Assembly (NCBI GenBank): GCA_003818285.1
Contig: RPRB01000010.1
Span: forward strand, 1-58,808
Direction of reading: 5' to 3'
Length of the DNA: 58,808 nucleotides
DNA from: Myxococcaceae bacterium
Lineage (GTDB): Bacteria > Myxococcota > Myxococcia > Myxococcales > Myxococcaceae
The translations under genes and the position numbers were made by a program. Below the pieces are notes generated by a model. It saw nothing but the letters and a program-made list of their open reading frames with translations. It did not search any database and was not told where the DNA came from. Of the stretch, positions 21,443 to 29,159 are shown in pieces; the first letter of the stretch is position 1; the number at the start of each line of letters is the position of its first letter.

Positions 21443-22537
21443 ATCGACAACTCGCTCAAGGACTCGATCGAGGGTCTGGAGGAGGGCGGTGACGTCCGCC
21501 TCGGTCGTATCCCGGCCGAAAGAGATGCGGATCGAGCCGCGCGCGTCCCGCTCCGACACCCCCATCGCCAGCAGCACCGGCGACGGCCGCATCGTTCCCG
21601 ACGCGCACGCCGCACCCACCGACACCGCGAATCCTTCCAGGTCTAGGGCCATCAACAGCGTCTCGGCATCTGCCCCGGGGAAACACACATTGCTCGTGTT
21701 CCCGAGCCGCACCGCCCCCGCCCCGTGCACCCGCACCCACGGTCGTGCCTCGCACAGCGTTCGCTCGAACCGGTCGCGCAATGTCGCAACCCTCGGACCT
21801 TCCGATCCCCTGCTCCTCTCCGCCAGCTCCAGCGCAAGCGCCGCCGCCTCGCAGAGCACCACCGCCGGCGTGCCGCCCCGGAGCCCGCCTTCCTGATGCC
21901 CAGGCACCAGCGGCTGGAGGGGGAGCCCCCGCCGGACTGCCAGGATCCCCACTCCCGCCGGCCCGCCGAACTTGTGCGCGGAGTACGCGACCACGTCCGC
22001 CTCGGACTCGGGTGGGAGCCGGGCCGGCGCCTGCACCGCGTCCACGAAGCTTGTCACCCCTCGCGCGCGCGCCATCCGCGCCACCTCGTCCGAGGGCTGG
22101 ACCACGCCGGTCTCGTTGTTCGCCGCCTGCAACGCACACAGGCCCGCGCCGCCCATCGCCGCCTCCATCGCCGCCGGCTCCACCCGCCCATCCGCCGCGG
22201 GCCGCACCTGGACCACCGGGGACCCGCGCCGCTCGGCCGCAAGCAGCACACAGGGGTGCTCGATGGCGCTGGTCACCAGGGCGGCCCCTCGGCCGACCCC
22301 GAGCACCGCCATGGCACACGCCTCGGACCCGGACGCGGTGAAGAGGACCTCGCGAGGAGCTCGGCCCAGGATGCGTGCCACCCGCGCCCGGGCCCCGTCG
22401 AGCCGCGCCCGGGCCGCTCGCCCGGGGCCGTGAACGCTGCTCGGATTGCCCGCAGTCTCCCGCCGGTACGCGGCGGCGAGGAACTCCGCCACCTCCGGGT
22501 GGAGCGGCGTGCCGGCGTTGTGGTCGAGGTAGGTCAC
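21431..22537 (-). CDS. Cysteine desulfurase, NifS/IscS family
   Basis: A 368-residue PLP enzyme that takes sulfur from cysteine for Fe-S clusters or thio-cofactors. The N-terminal YLDHNAGTPLHPEV, the PLP lysine K189 in SAHKFGGP, and the catalytic persulfide Cys311 in GAACASGTMRPSPVL are present. NNETG at 140-144 contacts PLP. The C-terminus (DRVLERVVDRVL) is repetitive because it runs into a dispersed 15-bp element that supplies the stop codon. The start ATG overlaps the stop of the DHH phosphoesterase gene (ATGA). No iscU or iscR is nearby, so the sulfur acceptor is unknown. Confidence 0.92.
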   Translation of the reverse strand: MTYLDHNAGTPLHPEVAEFLAAAYRRETAGNPSSVHGPGRAARARLDGARARVARILGRAPREVLFTASGSEACAMAVLGVGRGAALVTSAIEHPCVLLAAERRGSPVVQVRPAADGRVEPAAMEAAMGGAGLCALQAANNETGVVQPSDEVARMARARGVTSFVDAVQAPARLPPESEADVVAYSAHKFGGPAGVGILAVRRGLPLQPLVPGHQEGGLRGGTPAVVLCEAAALALELAERSRGSEGPRVATLRDRFERTLCEARPWVRVHGAGAVRLGNTSNVCFPGADAETLLMALDLEGFAVSVGAACASGTMRPSPVLLAMGVSERDARGSIRISFGRDTTEADVTALLQTLDRVLERVVDRVL

Positions 22538-23655
22538 CGCTCGAGGGCGGCGCTCTTCCAGGCCAGCAGAAGCGACCGCGGCCGCTCGCCCTTCGCCCCG
22601 AACGCCTCGAGGAAGGCCTGGGTCAGCTCACGCCGCAGGGCTGCCCCGGCCCGCCCGGCCGACAACGGGAGCCGCGCACCCGCCATGCTCCCGTGGCCAC
22701 CAGCGGACCCGCCGCGGTTCTCGCAGATGTCCCGGATGAGCCGCCCGGCATTCATTCGCCGGTCCCGTACCCGCAGTGAGACGTAGAGCTGGCGTCGAAA
22801 GGTCCCCATCGCCAGCGACCACTTCATTCCCTCGAGGAAGCTGAGCCGCTCCGCCACCTCGGCGACCATGTCCGGCGAGTACACCTCGCCCAGATCCACG
22901 GTCACCACCGTCTGCCCGTACACCCTCGCCCGACCGATCGCCGAGTGGTACAGCTGGAAGTACTCCGCCGGAAGGTCAGGGTGCTCGATGCGGCCGAGCA
23001 GATGCTTGTCCACCCGCGGAACGAGCCAGAGGTACGCATCGACGTCCGCGGGGGTCGTCTGCCGACCGAGATCCCGGCTATCCGTCTTGATGCCGTAGAA
23101 CAGCGCGGTCGCCACCTCGATGGAGGGCTCGAGCTTCGCCGCGCGCAGGTACTCCACGAGCATCGTCGAGGTGGCCCCGTACTCCCCGCCGACATCGGCG
23201 AACGGTGCACCGAGACTCTCGTCCCGCAGCGGGTGGTGGTCCAGCACCACCTCCACCGGGTACTGCGCGGGCACCGAGTGGTTCCCCACCGGCGGCTGTG
23301 TATCGACCAGCGCGAGGAGGTCGTGCTCGTCGAAGACGACCTGGCTCACGGGGCTGATGGGCAGCCGCAGCACCTTCACCAGCGCCAGGTTCTCCGCCCG
23401 ACCGATGATGCCGCCGTACACCACCCGGGCCTCCACGCCGGCCCGCTTCTCGAGAAGGAACGCCAGGGCCACCGCCGAGGCGATGCTGTCCGGGTCCGGA
23501 TTGTCGTGGGTCAGGACCAGCACCCGCTGTCGCCCCCGGGCGAGCTTGAGAAGCTCGTCGAGCTTGCTCCGGACCGGCAGCTCGGCGAGCGCGCGTTCCG
23601 GACTGGGAGGGTCCTCGGCCTTCGAGCGAGTCGAGGAGGATGAAGCGGACGGCAT
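22534..23655 (-). CDS. DHH-family phosphoesterase (NrnA/RecJ-like)
   Basis: A 373-residue protein with DHH and DHHA1 domains, like the nanoRNase/pAp phosphatase NrnA and c-di-AMP/pGpG-cleaving relatives. The manganese-ligand motifs are THDNPDPDSIAS (about 49-60), DTQPPVGNHS (about 117-126), VLDHHP (about 136-141) and GIKTDSRD (about 188-195). The DHHA1 motif GGHGSMAGARLP lies at about 322-333. The N-terminus is Ser/Glu-rich and variable. It probably degrades very short RNAs or cyclic-dinucleotide products. Its stop overlaps the desulfurase start; endonuclease IV lies 10 nt downstream of its own start region on the same strand. Confidence 0.88.
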   Translation of the reverse strand: MPSASSSSTRSKAEDPPSPERALAELPVRSKLDELLKLARGRQRVLVLTHDNPDPDSIASAVALAFLLEKRAGVEARVVYGGIIGRAENLALVKVLRLPISPVSQVVFDEHDLLALVDTQPPVGNHSVPAQYPVEVVLDHHPLRDESLGAPFADVGGEYGATSTMLVEYLRAAKLEPSIEVATALFYGIKTDSRDLGRQTTPADVDAYLWLVPRVDKHLLGRIEHPDLPAEYFQLYHSAIGRARVYGQTVVTVDLGEVYSPDMVAEVAERLSFLEGMKWSLAMGTFRRQLYVSLRVRDRRMNAGRLIRDICENRGGSAGGHGSMAGARLPLSAGRAGAALRRELTQAFLEAFGAKGERPRSLLLAWKSAALER

Positions 23656-23665
23656 GTGCGGCCTT

Positions 23666-24496
23666 TTACTTCCGGATCAGAGAATGGAGAAGCCGGAGCC
23701 CCCTTGCATAACGGCTCGAATCCGGGGTTTCCAGGACCGCGGGCGTGTCACCAAAGCGGGGGTCGTTCACCAGGAACCTGAATGCTGACAGGCCCATAGC
23801 TCCGCGGCCGATCTCCGCATGCCGGTCCACCCTTGCCCCGCGCGGGCGGAGGCTGTCGTTCAGGTGGAAGCAGCGGATCCGCCGCCGGCCGAATCGCCGG
23901 ACCGCTTCGCTCATCACCGCCTCGGTCCCGGATTCGCTGGACAGGTCATAGCCCGCGCTGAAGAGGTGACAAGTATCCAGGCAGACGCCGACCCGCCCGG
24001 GCGCGTTCACCCGTACGAGAATCTCTTCCAGGTGCTCGAGCCGATGTCCGAGACAGTTCCCCTGGCCGGCGGTGACCTCGAGACACACTCGCACGAAGAT
24101 CTCCGGCAGCTCGCTGTGGACCTCGTCGAGCGCCCGCGCGACGAGCTTGAGTCCTCGCCGCAGCGAGGGGTGCGAGCCTGGATGGAACACCAGGGCAGGG
24201 ATGCCGAGGGCCTCGCAGCGCAGCAGTTCATCGCGGACCGCCTCGAGGCTCCGCCCTCTCACCAGCGGATCTTCCGACGCGAGGTTGACGAGGTAGCTTC
24301 CGTGAGCGATTGCCGGTACGCCCGCTGCCCGTGCCGCCCGGCGGAAGGCCCTGCGCTCGTCCGCTGCGAGAGGCGGTGAGGACCAGCCGCGGGCCGACCG
24401 GGTGAAGATCTGCACCGATCGCGCTCCGTGCGCTGCGGCGCGCTGGAACGCAAGCGACACACCGCCCGCGACCGACTCGTGCGCTCCGAGCTTCAC
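23666..24496 (-). CDS. nfo: Deoxyribonuclease IV (apurinic endonuclease)
   Basis: A 276-residue TIM-barrel AP endonuclease of base excision repair. It has the N-terminal KLGAHESVAGGVSLAFQRA, AIAHGSYLVNLAS (about 62-74), VFHPGSHP, the family pattern CLDTCHLFSAGYDL (about 172-185), CFHLNDSL (about 209-216) and DRHAEIGRGAMG (about 224-235). These supply the three-zinc site His, Asp and Glu ligands. Length and motif order are normal. It is encoded 10 nt after the Fic-fold gene and followed by the DHH phosphoesterase gene, suggesting a minus-strand unit of nucleic-acid enzymes. Confidence 0.93.
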   Translation of the reverse strand: MKLGAHESVAGGVSLAFQRAAAHGARSVQIFTRSARGWSSPPLAADERRAFRRAARAAGVPAIAHGSYLVNLASEDPLVRGRSLEAVRDELLRCEALGIPALVFHPGSHPSLRRGLKLVARALDEVHSELPEIFVRVCLEVTAGQGNCLGHRLEHLEEILVRVNAPGRVGVCLDTCHLFSAGYDLSSESGTEAVMSEAVRRFGRRRIRCFHLNDSLRPRGARVDRHAEIGRGAMGLSAFRFLVNDPRFGDTPAVLETPDSSRYARGLRLLHSLIRK

Positions 24497-24506
24497 CGCG
24501 CCGGGA

Positions 24507-25340
24507 TCAGTTGATCGCCCGGTACCTCCGCGCCTGATCGCGGAAGTACTTCAGCCCGTTGTCCAGCGAGTTTTCCATCGCGTCCATCATGAGCACGCGG
24601 AAGGAGGCCGGCGTACCGCGGAAAGACTCGTAGTACCGCTGCCGATCGATGGAGTGGATGATGCACGGGAGGTATCCGTGCCGGGCGAGGACGAGGTTGG
24701 ACGTCATCCGCGCCACCTTCCCCGAGTGCTCGCTGAACGGGAAGACCTGCAGGAACTGGAACTGGAACGTCGCAGCCTGCTTGATGGGGTGGTACTCGCG
24801 GAACTCGGTCGAGCCGGTGAACTCGATCAGCTTGTCCAGGAGCCCCTGGATCTTCGCGGGCTGCGCAATGTCGTGGAAGTAGGTGCGGTGCAGCGGCATG
24901 TCCTTCCGAAGCCCCGCGCGCTCGCGCTCCTTGGCCAGCTCCTTTTCCGTCCGTTCCCGTCGCTCGAGCTGCGCCCGTATCGCCTGCGCCTCGGGGGTGT
25001 TCCCGAGCAGGAGATCGTGGATGCGCTTCACCGTGGCCATCGGAACGGCCGAGGCCTTCCGGCCGGACGTGCGCGCCTCCTCGCGGATGTAGTCGATCGC
25101 TGCCTTGTGATTGCGGATGTCGAGCACCGCGGGGAGCAGCGAGGCCTCGGGCGGAGCGCCGCTGGGATCGAGCCCTGCGGCCAGCTCTTGCTCGTTGTAG
25201 ACCACGCCCTCGAGCGCGTTGTCGTGGTAAACCCAGGCCCGCTCGAAGCGAGACATGAACGCCGGCGCCTTGGGATGCTCGCCGAGGAGCTCCCGCAGCG
25301 CGTCGTTCTTGTCGTCGATGTCCTGGTAACGTTCCTTCAA
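24507..25340 (-). CDS. Fic/DOC-fold protein lacking the catalytic motif
   Basis: A 277-residue protein of the Fido superfamily. Canonical enzymes carry HPFx(D/E)GNGRxxR, whose His accepts the nucleotide target and whose Asn/Arg hold the phosphates. Here the aligned segment (200-211) reads FPFSEHSGKVAR: His is Phe200, Gly-Asn are His-Ser, and Arg is Lys. The preceding HPIKQAATFQFQFLQV and following SNLVLARHGY fit the fold well. An inhibitory-helix-like stretch (NALEGVVYNEQEL, about 41-53) is present. AMP-transfer activity is therefore unlikely by the known mechanism. TTG 25340 is the apparent start, without a clear ribosome site; a later start cannot be excluded. It sits upstream of nfo. Confidence 0.78.
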   Translation of the reverse strand: MKERYQDIDDKNDALRELLGEHPKAPAFMSRFERAWVYHDNALEGVVYNEQELAAGLDPSGAPPEASLLPAVLDIRNHKAAIDYIREEARTSGRKASAVPMATVKRIHDLLLGNTPEAQAIRAQLERRERTEKELAKERERAGLRKDMPLHRTYFHDIAQPAKIQGLLDKLIEFTGSTEFREYHPIKQAATFQFQFLQVFPFSEHSGKVARMTSNLVLARHGYLPCIIHSIDRQRYYESFRGTPASFRVLMMDAMENSLDNGLKYFRDQARRYRAIN

Positions 25341-26038
25341 GGGGGGTGGGGGGCGCAGCGAGGGCGGGGGAGGCTAATCGCCTCGGACGCACTGCGCAAG
25401 AGTCGGCCGGGCGTTCAGCCGCCCGGGAACACTGCCTGCCCGCTGACCACTCTGGAGGGGACGCGCGGCAGTGCGCCGGCCGGCGAGGTCCCCGGCGCGG
25501 TCTCGGAACTCGTCCGCCGGCGAGGTTCTCCGCCGACGACTTCTCTGAGAACCCATCGGAATGCGTCAGAGAACTCGTCGGAACCCCGGCCTGAAACCGG
25601 AGAGTCCGCGACCCGCCTCCCGGCGCCCCCAGAATCTCGGAGAACTCGTCGAGGTCGGTCCCGAGTTCCGGACTCCGGCCAACGTCTCAGAGAACTCGTC
25701 GCAGAGAACTCGTCGCACCGGCCGGCAGGCGCGCTCGGCAGAGAACCCGTCGAAACTCCTGGGGATGAGGTCTCCGACCGGGGGCCAGCCGAGTGCCACT
25801 GACGTCTCAGAGAACTCGCCATCGAGAACTCGTCATCGGCCTGACGGGGAGGGCCAGCCGAGCCCTCCTGAGGTCTCAGTAAACGCGTTCATCGGCCTGA
25901 CCGGAGGGGCCAGCGGGGCGCCACCGAGGTCTCAGAGAACTCGTCGGGGCTCGATGGCGCCGCCGGCGACGACCCTGGAGAGATCCGGCCGACGTTCCTC
26001 CGAGAGCGCCCCGTGCCCGCCGGCCGTGCCCACCCCGC
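25341..26038. other. 698-nt intergenic region dominated by decayed repeats
   Basis: Between two minus-strand genes. The left 150 nt (25341-25490) is GC-rich with no feature I can name and should hold the Fic-gene promoter. The rest is the repeat cluster listed separately. Reading frames across it are produced by the repeats (recurrent EFSE/ENSS-type peptides) and are not judged genes. Confidence 0.6.
25535..25945. repeat. Cluster of at least nine intact and decayed 15-bp elements
   Basis: Exact copies lie at 25684-25698, 25804-25818 and 25929-25943. Degenerate ones lie near 25540, 25565, 25634, 25702, 25738, 25823 and 25873. From about 25823 the cluster becomes a tandem array with a period near 56 bp, each unit being the element followed by CATCGGCCTGAC, a G-rich stretch and GGCCAGC. 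It looks like local amplification and decay of one element type. The nearest genes point toward the minus strand. Confidence 0.8.
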
Positions 26039-26986
26039 TCAGACGTACGTGAGCCACTCCGAGTACCGGGGCTCCTGGCCTCGGACGACCCGGAAGTACG
26101 TGTCCTGGACCTTCTTCACCACCGGCCCGGGGGCCCCGGTGCCGATCCGCCGGTTGTCCACCTCACGGACCGGGGTGATCTCCGCCGCCGTCCCGGTGAA
26201 GAACACCTCGTTCGAGATGTACAGCGCATCGCGGGTGAAGGTGACCTCCTCCACCGGGTGCCCCATGTCCTTCAGGATGCGGAGCACCGAGCGCCGCGTG
26301 ATGCCGGCGAGGATCGGGGAGGACAGCGGCGGCGTCCGCACGATGTCCTTCTTGTTCACCATGAACACGTTCTCACCCGAGGCCTCGGCGACGAAGCCCG
26401 CCATGTCGAGAAGGATGGCCTCGTCATAGCCCGCCTGCACCACCTCGCGCTTCGCGAGGATGCCGTTCACGTACTGTCCGGTGATTTTCCCCCGGACCAT
26501 GTTCACGTTCACGTGCATGCGGGTGAAGCTCGACACCTTCGCCCGGATTCCCTCGCGCATCCCCTTGTCGCCCAAGTACGCGCCCCAGTCCCACGCCGTG
26601 ATCGCCACACGGGTGGGGTTCACCGCCCCGAGGCCCATCGCCCCGTCGCCCATGAAGGCGATCGGCCGCAGGTAGGCCCCGTTCGAGAACCGCTGCCGCT
26701 GCACCCGGAGCACCTCCAGGCAGGCCTCGCAGAGCTGGTCCTCGCTGTAGGGCAGCTGCAGCTGGATGATGTGGCACGAGTCGGCAAAGCGCTTCATGTG
26801 CTCGCGCAGCCGGAACACTGCCAGCCGCCCGTCGTGCGTGCGGTAGGCGCGGAGGCCCTCGAACACTCCCAGCCCGTAGTGCAGGGCGTGGGTCATGATC
26901 GGCACCTGCCCCTGCGCCCAGGGGATGATCTTCCCGTCCAGCCAGATGCTGTCTGCGGTGAGGATCGCGTTGGAGGTCGAGCTCAT
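26039..26986 (-). CDS. ilvE: Branched-chain amino acid aminotransferase
   Basis: A 315-residue class IV PLP aminotransferase that interconverts Val/Leu/Ile and their 2-oxo acids. The opening IWLDGKIIPWAQGQVPIMTHALHYG, GVFEGLRAY, the PLP-lysine region (MVRGKITGQYVNGILAKREV) and 'GYDEAILLDMAGFVAEASGENVF' are all family signatures, as is the GTAAEITPVREVDNRRIG stretch near the C-terminus. ATG 26986 is the preferred start; an upstream frame extends to 27007. It is a single gene downstream of the receiver-TPR protein and just upstream of the repeat cluster. Confidence 0.95.
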   Translation of the reverse strand: MSSTSNAILTADSIWLDGKIIPWAQGQVPIMTHALHYGLGVFEGLRAYRTHDGRLAVFRLREHMKRFADSCHIIQLQLPYSEDQLCEACLEVLRVQRQRFSNGAYLRPIAFMGDGAMGLGAVNPTRVAITAWDWGAYLGDKGMREGIRAKVSSFTRMHVNVNMVRGKITGQYVNGILAKREVVQAGYDEAILLDMAGFVAEASGENVFMVNKKDIVRTPPLSSPILAGITRRSVLRILKDMGHPVEEVTFTRDALYISNEVFFTGTAAEITPVREVDNRRIGTGAPGPVVKKVQDTYFRVVRGQEPRYSEWLTYV

Positions 26987-27031
26987 GTCGGGGCCCAACC
27001 TCCGCACGCCGCGCCCCCGCAGTCAAAGGCT

Positions 27032-29137
27032 TCAGGACGGCCTGGGCTGTGCCAGCCGCGCCGCCCAGGTGAGGATGCTCAGCTCCCGCAGCGCCTCGGT
27101 GCACCCCGGGTTGCACTCCACGGCCTTCTCGTACTCGCCCTGCGCCTCACCGGTCTGGCCCAGCGCCTTGTGCACGTGCCCCTTGTAGAGGTGGGCCCGG
27201 TCGAGGGTGGGGCTCCGCTCCACGGCCTCGGCGAGGAACGTCAGCGCCTCTCGACCCGCGACGGCGTCCGACGGAGCCCGGGCGTGGGTCGTCCAGCCCA
27301 GGAGCGCCAGGAACTCGCCTTCGTCGGGCTGCAGCCGCACGGCCTCGCTGAACGCCGCGTGCGCCCCCGGGACATTCCCCGCCGCAAGGAGCTGCTCGCC
27401 CCGCCGGAACGCGCTCTCCGCCTCGAGCATGCGGCCGACCGCCTCGCCCACCTCGTGCTTCACGCCGCCAACCCGGAGCTCCGCCCGGTACCGGTCGCGA
27501 GACGCCGGGTCGACCAGGGTGTCGTGCGCCTTGCCGACCAGCTCGGCGATCTGGTGGACCACCGTCTCCACCTCGGCCGAGCTGGCCGGGCCGTCGACGC
27601 GGTACTCGCGGAGCAGCTCCACCGCGGCGGACCGGACCGCGTCGGGCGGAGCGTCGTGACGCAGCCCCAGGAGCTCGAAGTAGTCCATCCGGCGCATGGC
27701 CGCGAGCGCGCCCAGGAGGCGCTCGCGCAGATGGCCCTCGTCGTCACCGGGCACCTCGTCCTCGAGCTCCAGGACCTCCTCGTCCTCGTCCCAGGGCCGG
27801 TCTCCCGGCGCCCGCGCCACCGTGGCCTGGAGGCGAGGCGGAGGCGGTCCGGTCCGACGCTCGGTCCGGAGCTCCACCATCTGCGAGCAGAGCAGGGCGT
27901 AGAGGAAACGGTCCGTGTCCAGCGGCGACAGCGGCCCTCGCCGCCGGAGCTCCCGCACGGTTCGGCTCCCGTCCATGAGCGCCAGGAGCCCCGCCTCCTC
28001 TTCACCGAGCGACATGTCCTGCGCGGCGAACAGCGGATCCTCGGCCGGGTGCACGTACTTGCCGGCGATCTCCCCCAGCGCCTTCTTGATGCGGGTGGTG
28101 TCGTAACTCCGCTTGATGCCCTCGTGGACGATGCCCGCGGTGGACATCTGCAGGCGCACCGTCTCCGAAGGCGGCTGTGCTCGGGGGTTGAACTGGAACT
28201 CGCCCCTGGTCCAGCCGAACACCTCGAGCAGCTTCAGCCGCAGCTGCAGCTCCAGCGCGTAGCGGAGGTTGTGCGGGCTGATGCAGCCCATCTCGATCAG
28301 CACTGTGCCCTGCTGGCGCCCCGAGGTCTTCATCCGCTTCAGCGACTCCTCGCAGTCGGCCTCGGAGATCATCCGCTCGCGGACCATCACCCGCCCGAGG
28401 CACTCCGACAGCCGGTTGCTCTTGACGCTCTCCGGGGCGCCGGCGCGGAAGAAGACGATCTTCTTCACCTTGTCCCGCCGGAGCAGCAGCCCTCCGGTGG
28501 AACGGCGCCGGTGGAGGTCGGCCAGCAGCTCGGGGAAGGCCCGGGCGGCGAAGCTTCCCCGGTCGACTGCCGGCGCGCTGGCCGGTGCGGCGCGGATTCC
28601 CGCCTCGTCGGCGGCGGGCTCGGCAGCGGTCGACTCGGCGGCGGTGAACTCGACCAGCGAGGCCTCCGCCCGGGCACGCGGATCGGCCAGCGGCTCCGAC
28701 GCCGGTTCGGGCGATCCGTTGGAGGGAGGCGGGGGCGGCGGTTTCGGGAAGCGCTCGCCCAGCACCCCCTCGAGCTTCCCGAACAGCTGGTTCAGCTTGA
28801 ACGGCTTCTCGACGAACCCCGCGGCGCCGTGGCGCTCCACGGCCTGCGCCTGGTGCATCTTCGTCTTGTAGATCCCCGACAGCATCAGCACCGGGGTGCC
28901 CTCCCCGCGCGGGGTGCTCTTGATCCGCCGGGCGACCTCGTAGCCGTTCAGCGCCGGGAGCAACACGTCGAGGAGCACCACGTCGAATGGCTGCCGCTCG
29001 AAGGCGGCCAGCGCCGCCTCGCCGTCCCGCTCCACCGTCACCCGGAAGCCCGCCCTGGTGAGCGCATCCGCCAGCATGCGCTGGACGTTGCGGTCGTCGT
29101 CGACCACCAGCACGTGGACGGGGTCCGTGGGGGCCAC
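27032..29137 (-). CDS. Receiver - DUF4388 - J-domain-like - TPR protein
   Basis: A 701-residue modular protein. A complete response-regulator receiver occupies about 1-125 (LVVDDDRN, phosphoacceptor in VVLLDVLLP, VEKPF). A Pro/Ala-rich linker (about 125-185) follows. Then comes a DUF4388/PatA-N-like domain (about 185-320: AFPELLADLHRRRSTGGLLL and RLKLLEVFGWTRGEFQFNP). A J-domain-like segment lies near 525-590 (MDYFELLGLRHDAPPDAVRS) and TPR repeats close the chain (HLYKGHVHKALGQTGEAQGE). Such chimeras are common in myxobacteria, where they act in motility, surface or envelope signalling; the role here is unknown. GTG 29137 has an AAGGA site; the frame is open further upstream inside glnE. It follows glnE by 22 nt. 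Confidence 0.85.
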   Translation of the reverse strand: MAPTDPVHVLVVDDDRNVQRMLADALTRAGFRVTVERDGEAALAAFERQPFDVVLLDVLLPALNGYEVARRIKSTPRGEGTPVLMLSGIYKTKMHQAQAVERHGAAGFVEKPFKLNQLFGKLEGVLGERFPKPPPPPPSNGSPEPASEPLADPRARAEASLVEFTAAESTAAEPAADEAGIRAAPASAPAVDRGSFAARAFPELLADLHRRRSTGGLLLRRDKVKKIVFFRAGAPESVKSNRLSECLGRVMVRERMISEADCEESLKRMKTSGRQQGTVLIEMGCISPHNLRYALELQLRLKLLEVFGWTRGEFQFNPRAQPPSETVRLQMSTAGIVHEGIKRSYDTTRIKKALGEIAGKYVHPAEDPLFAAQDMSLGEEEAGLLALMDGSRTVRELRRRGPLSPLDTDRFLYALLCSQMVELRTERRTGPPPPRLQATVARAPGDRPWDEDEEVLELEDEVPGDDEGHLRERLLGALAAMRRMDYFELLGLRHDAPPDAVRSAAVELLREYRVDGPASSAEVETVVHQIAELVGKAHDTLVDPASRDRYRAELRVGGVKHEVGEAVGRMLEAESAFRRGEQLLAAGNVPGAHAAFSEAVRLQPDEGEFLALLGWTTHARAPSDAVAGREALTFLAEAVERSPTLDRAHLYKGHVHKALGQTGEAQGEYEKAVECNPGCTEALRELSILTWAARLAQPRPS

Positions 29138-29159
29138 CTGGACGTCCTTCCTACCACGC

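Noticed and set aside
25535-25945. Repeat cluster taken as a CRISPR array
   Set aside because: Repeat units are degenerate and irregularly spaced, spacers are themselves similar, and no cas gene is in the window.
25561-26052. Open frame across the 25.6-26.0 kb intergenic region
   Set aside because: The predicted peptide is only repeated element translation (ENSS/ENPS-type blocks) with no ribosome site; it also runs into ilvE on the other strand.
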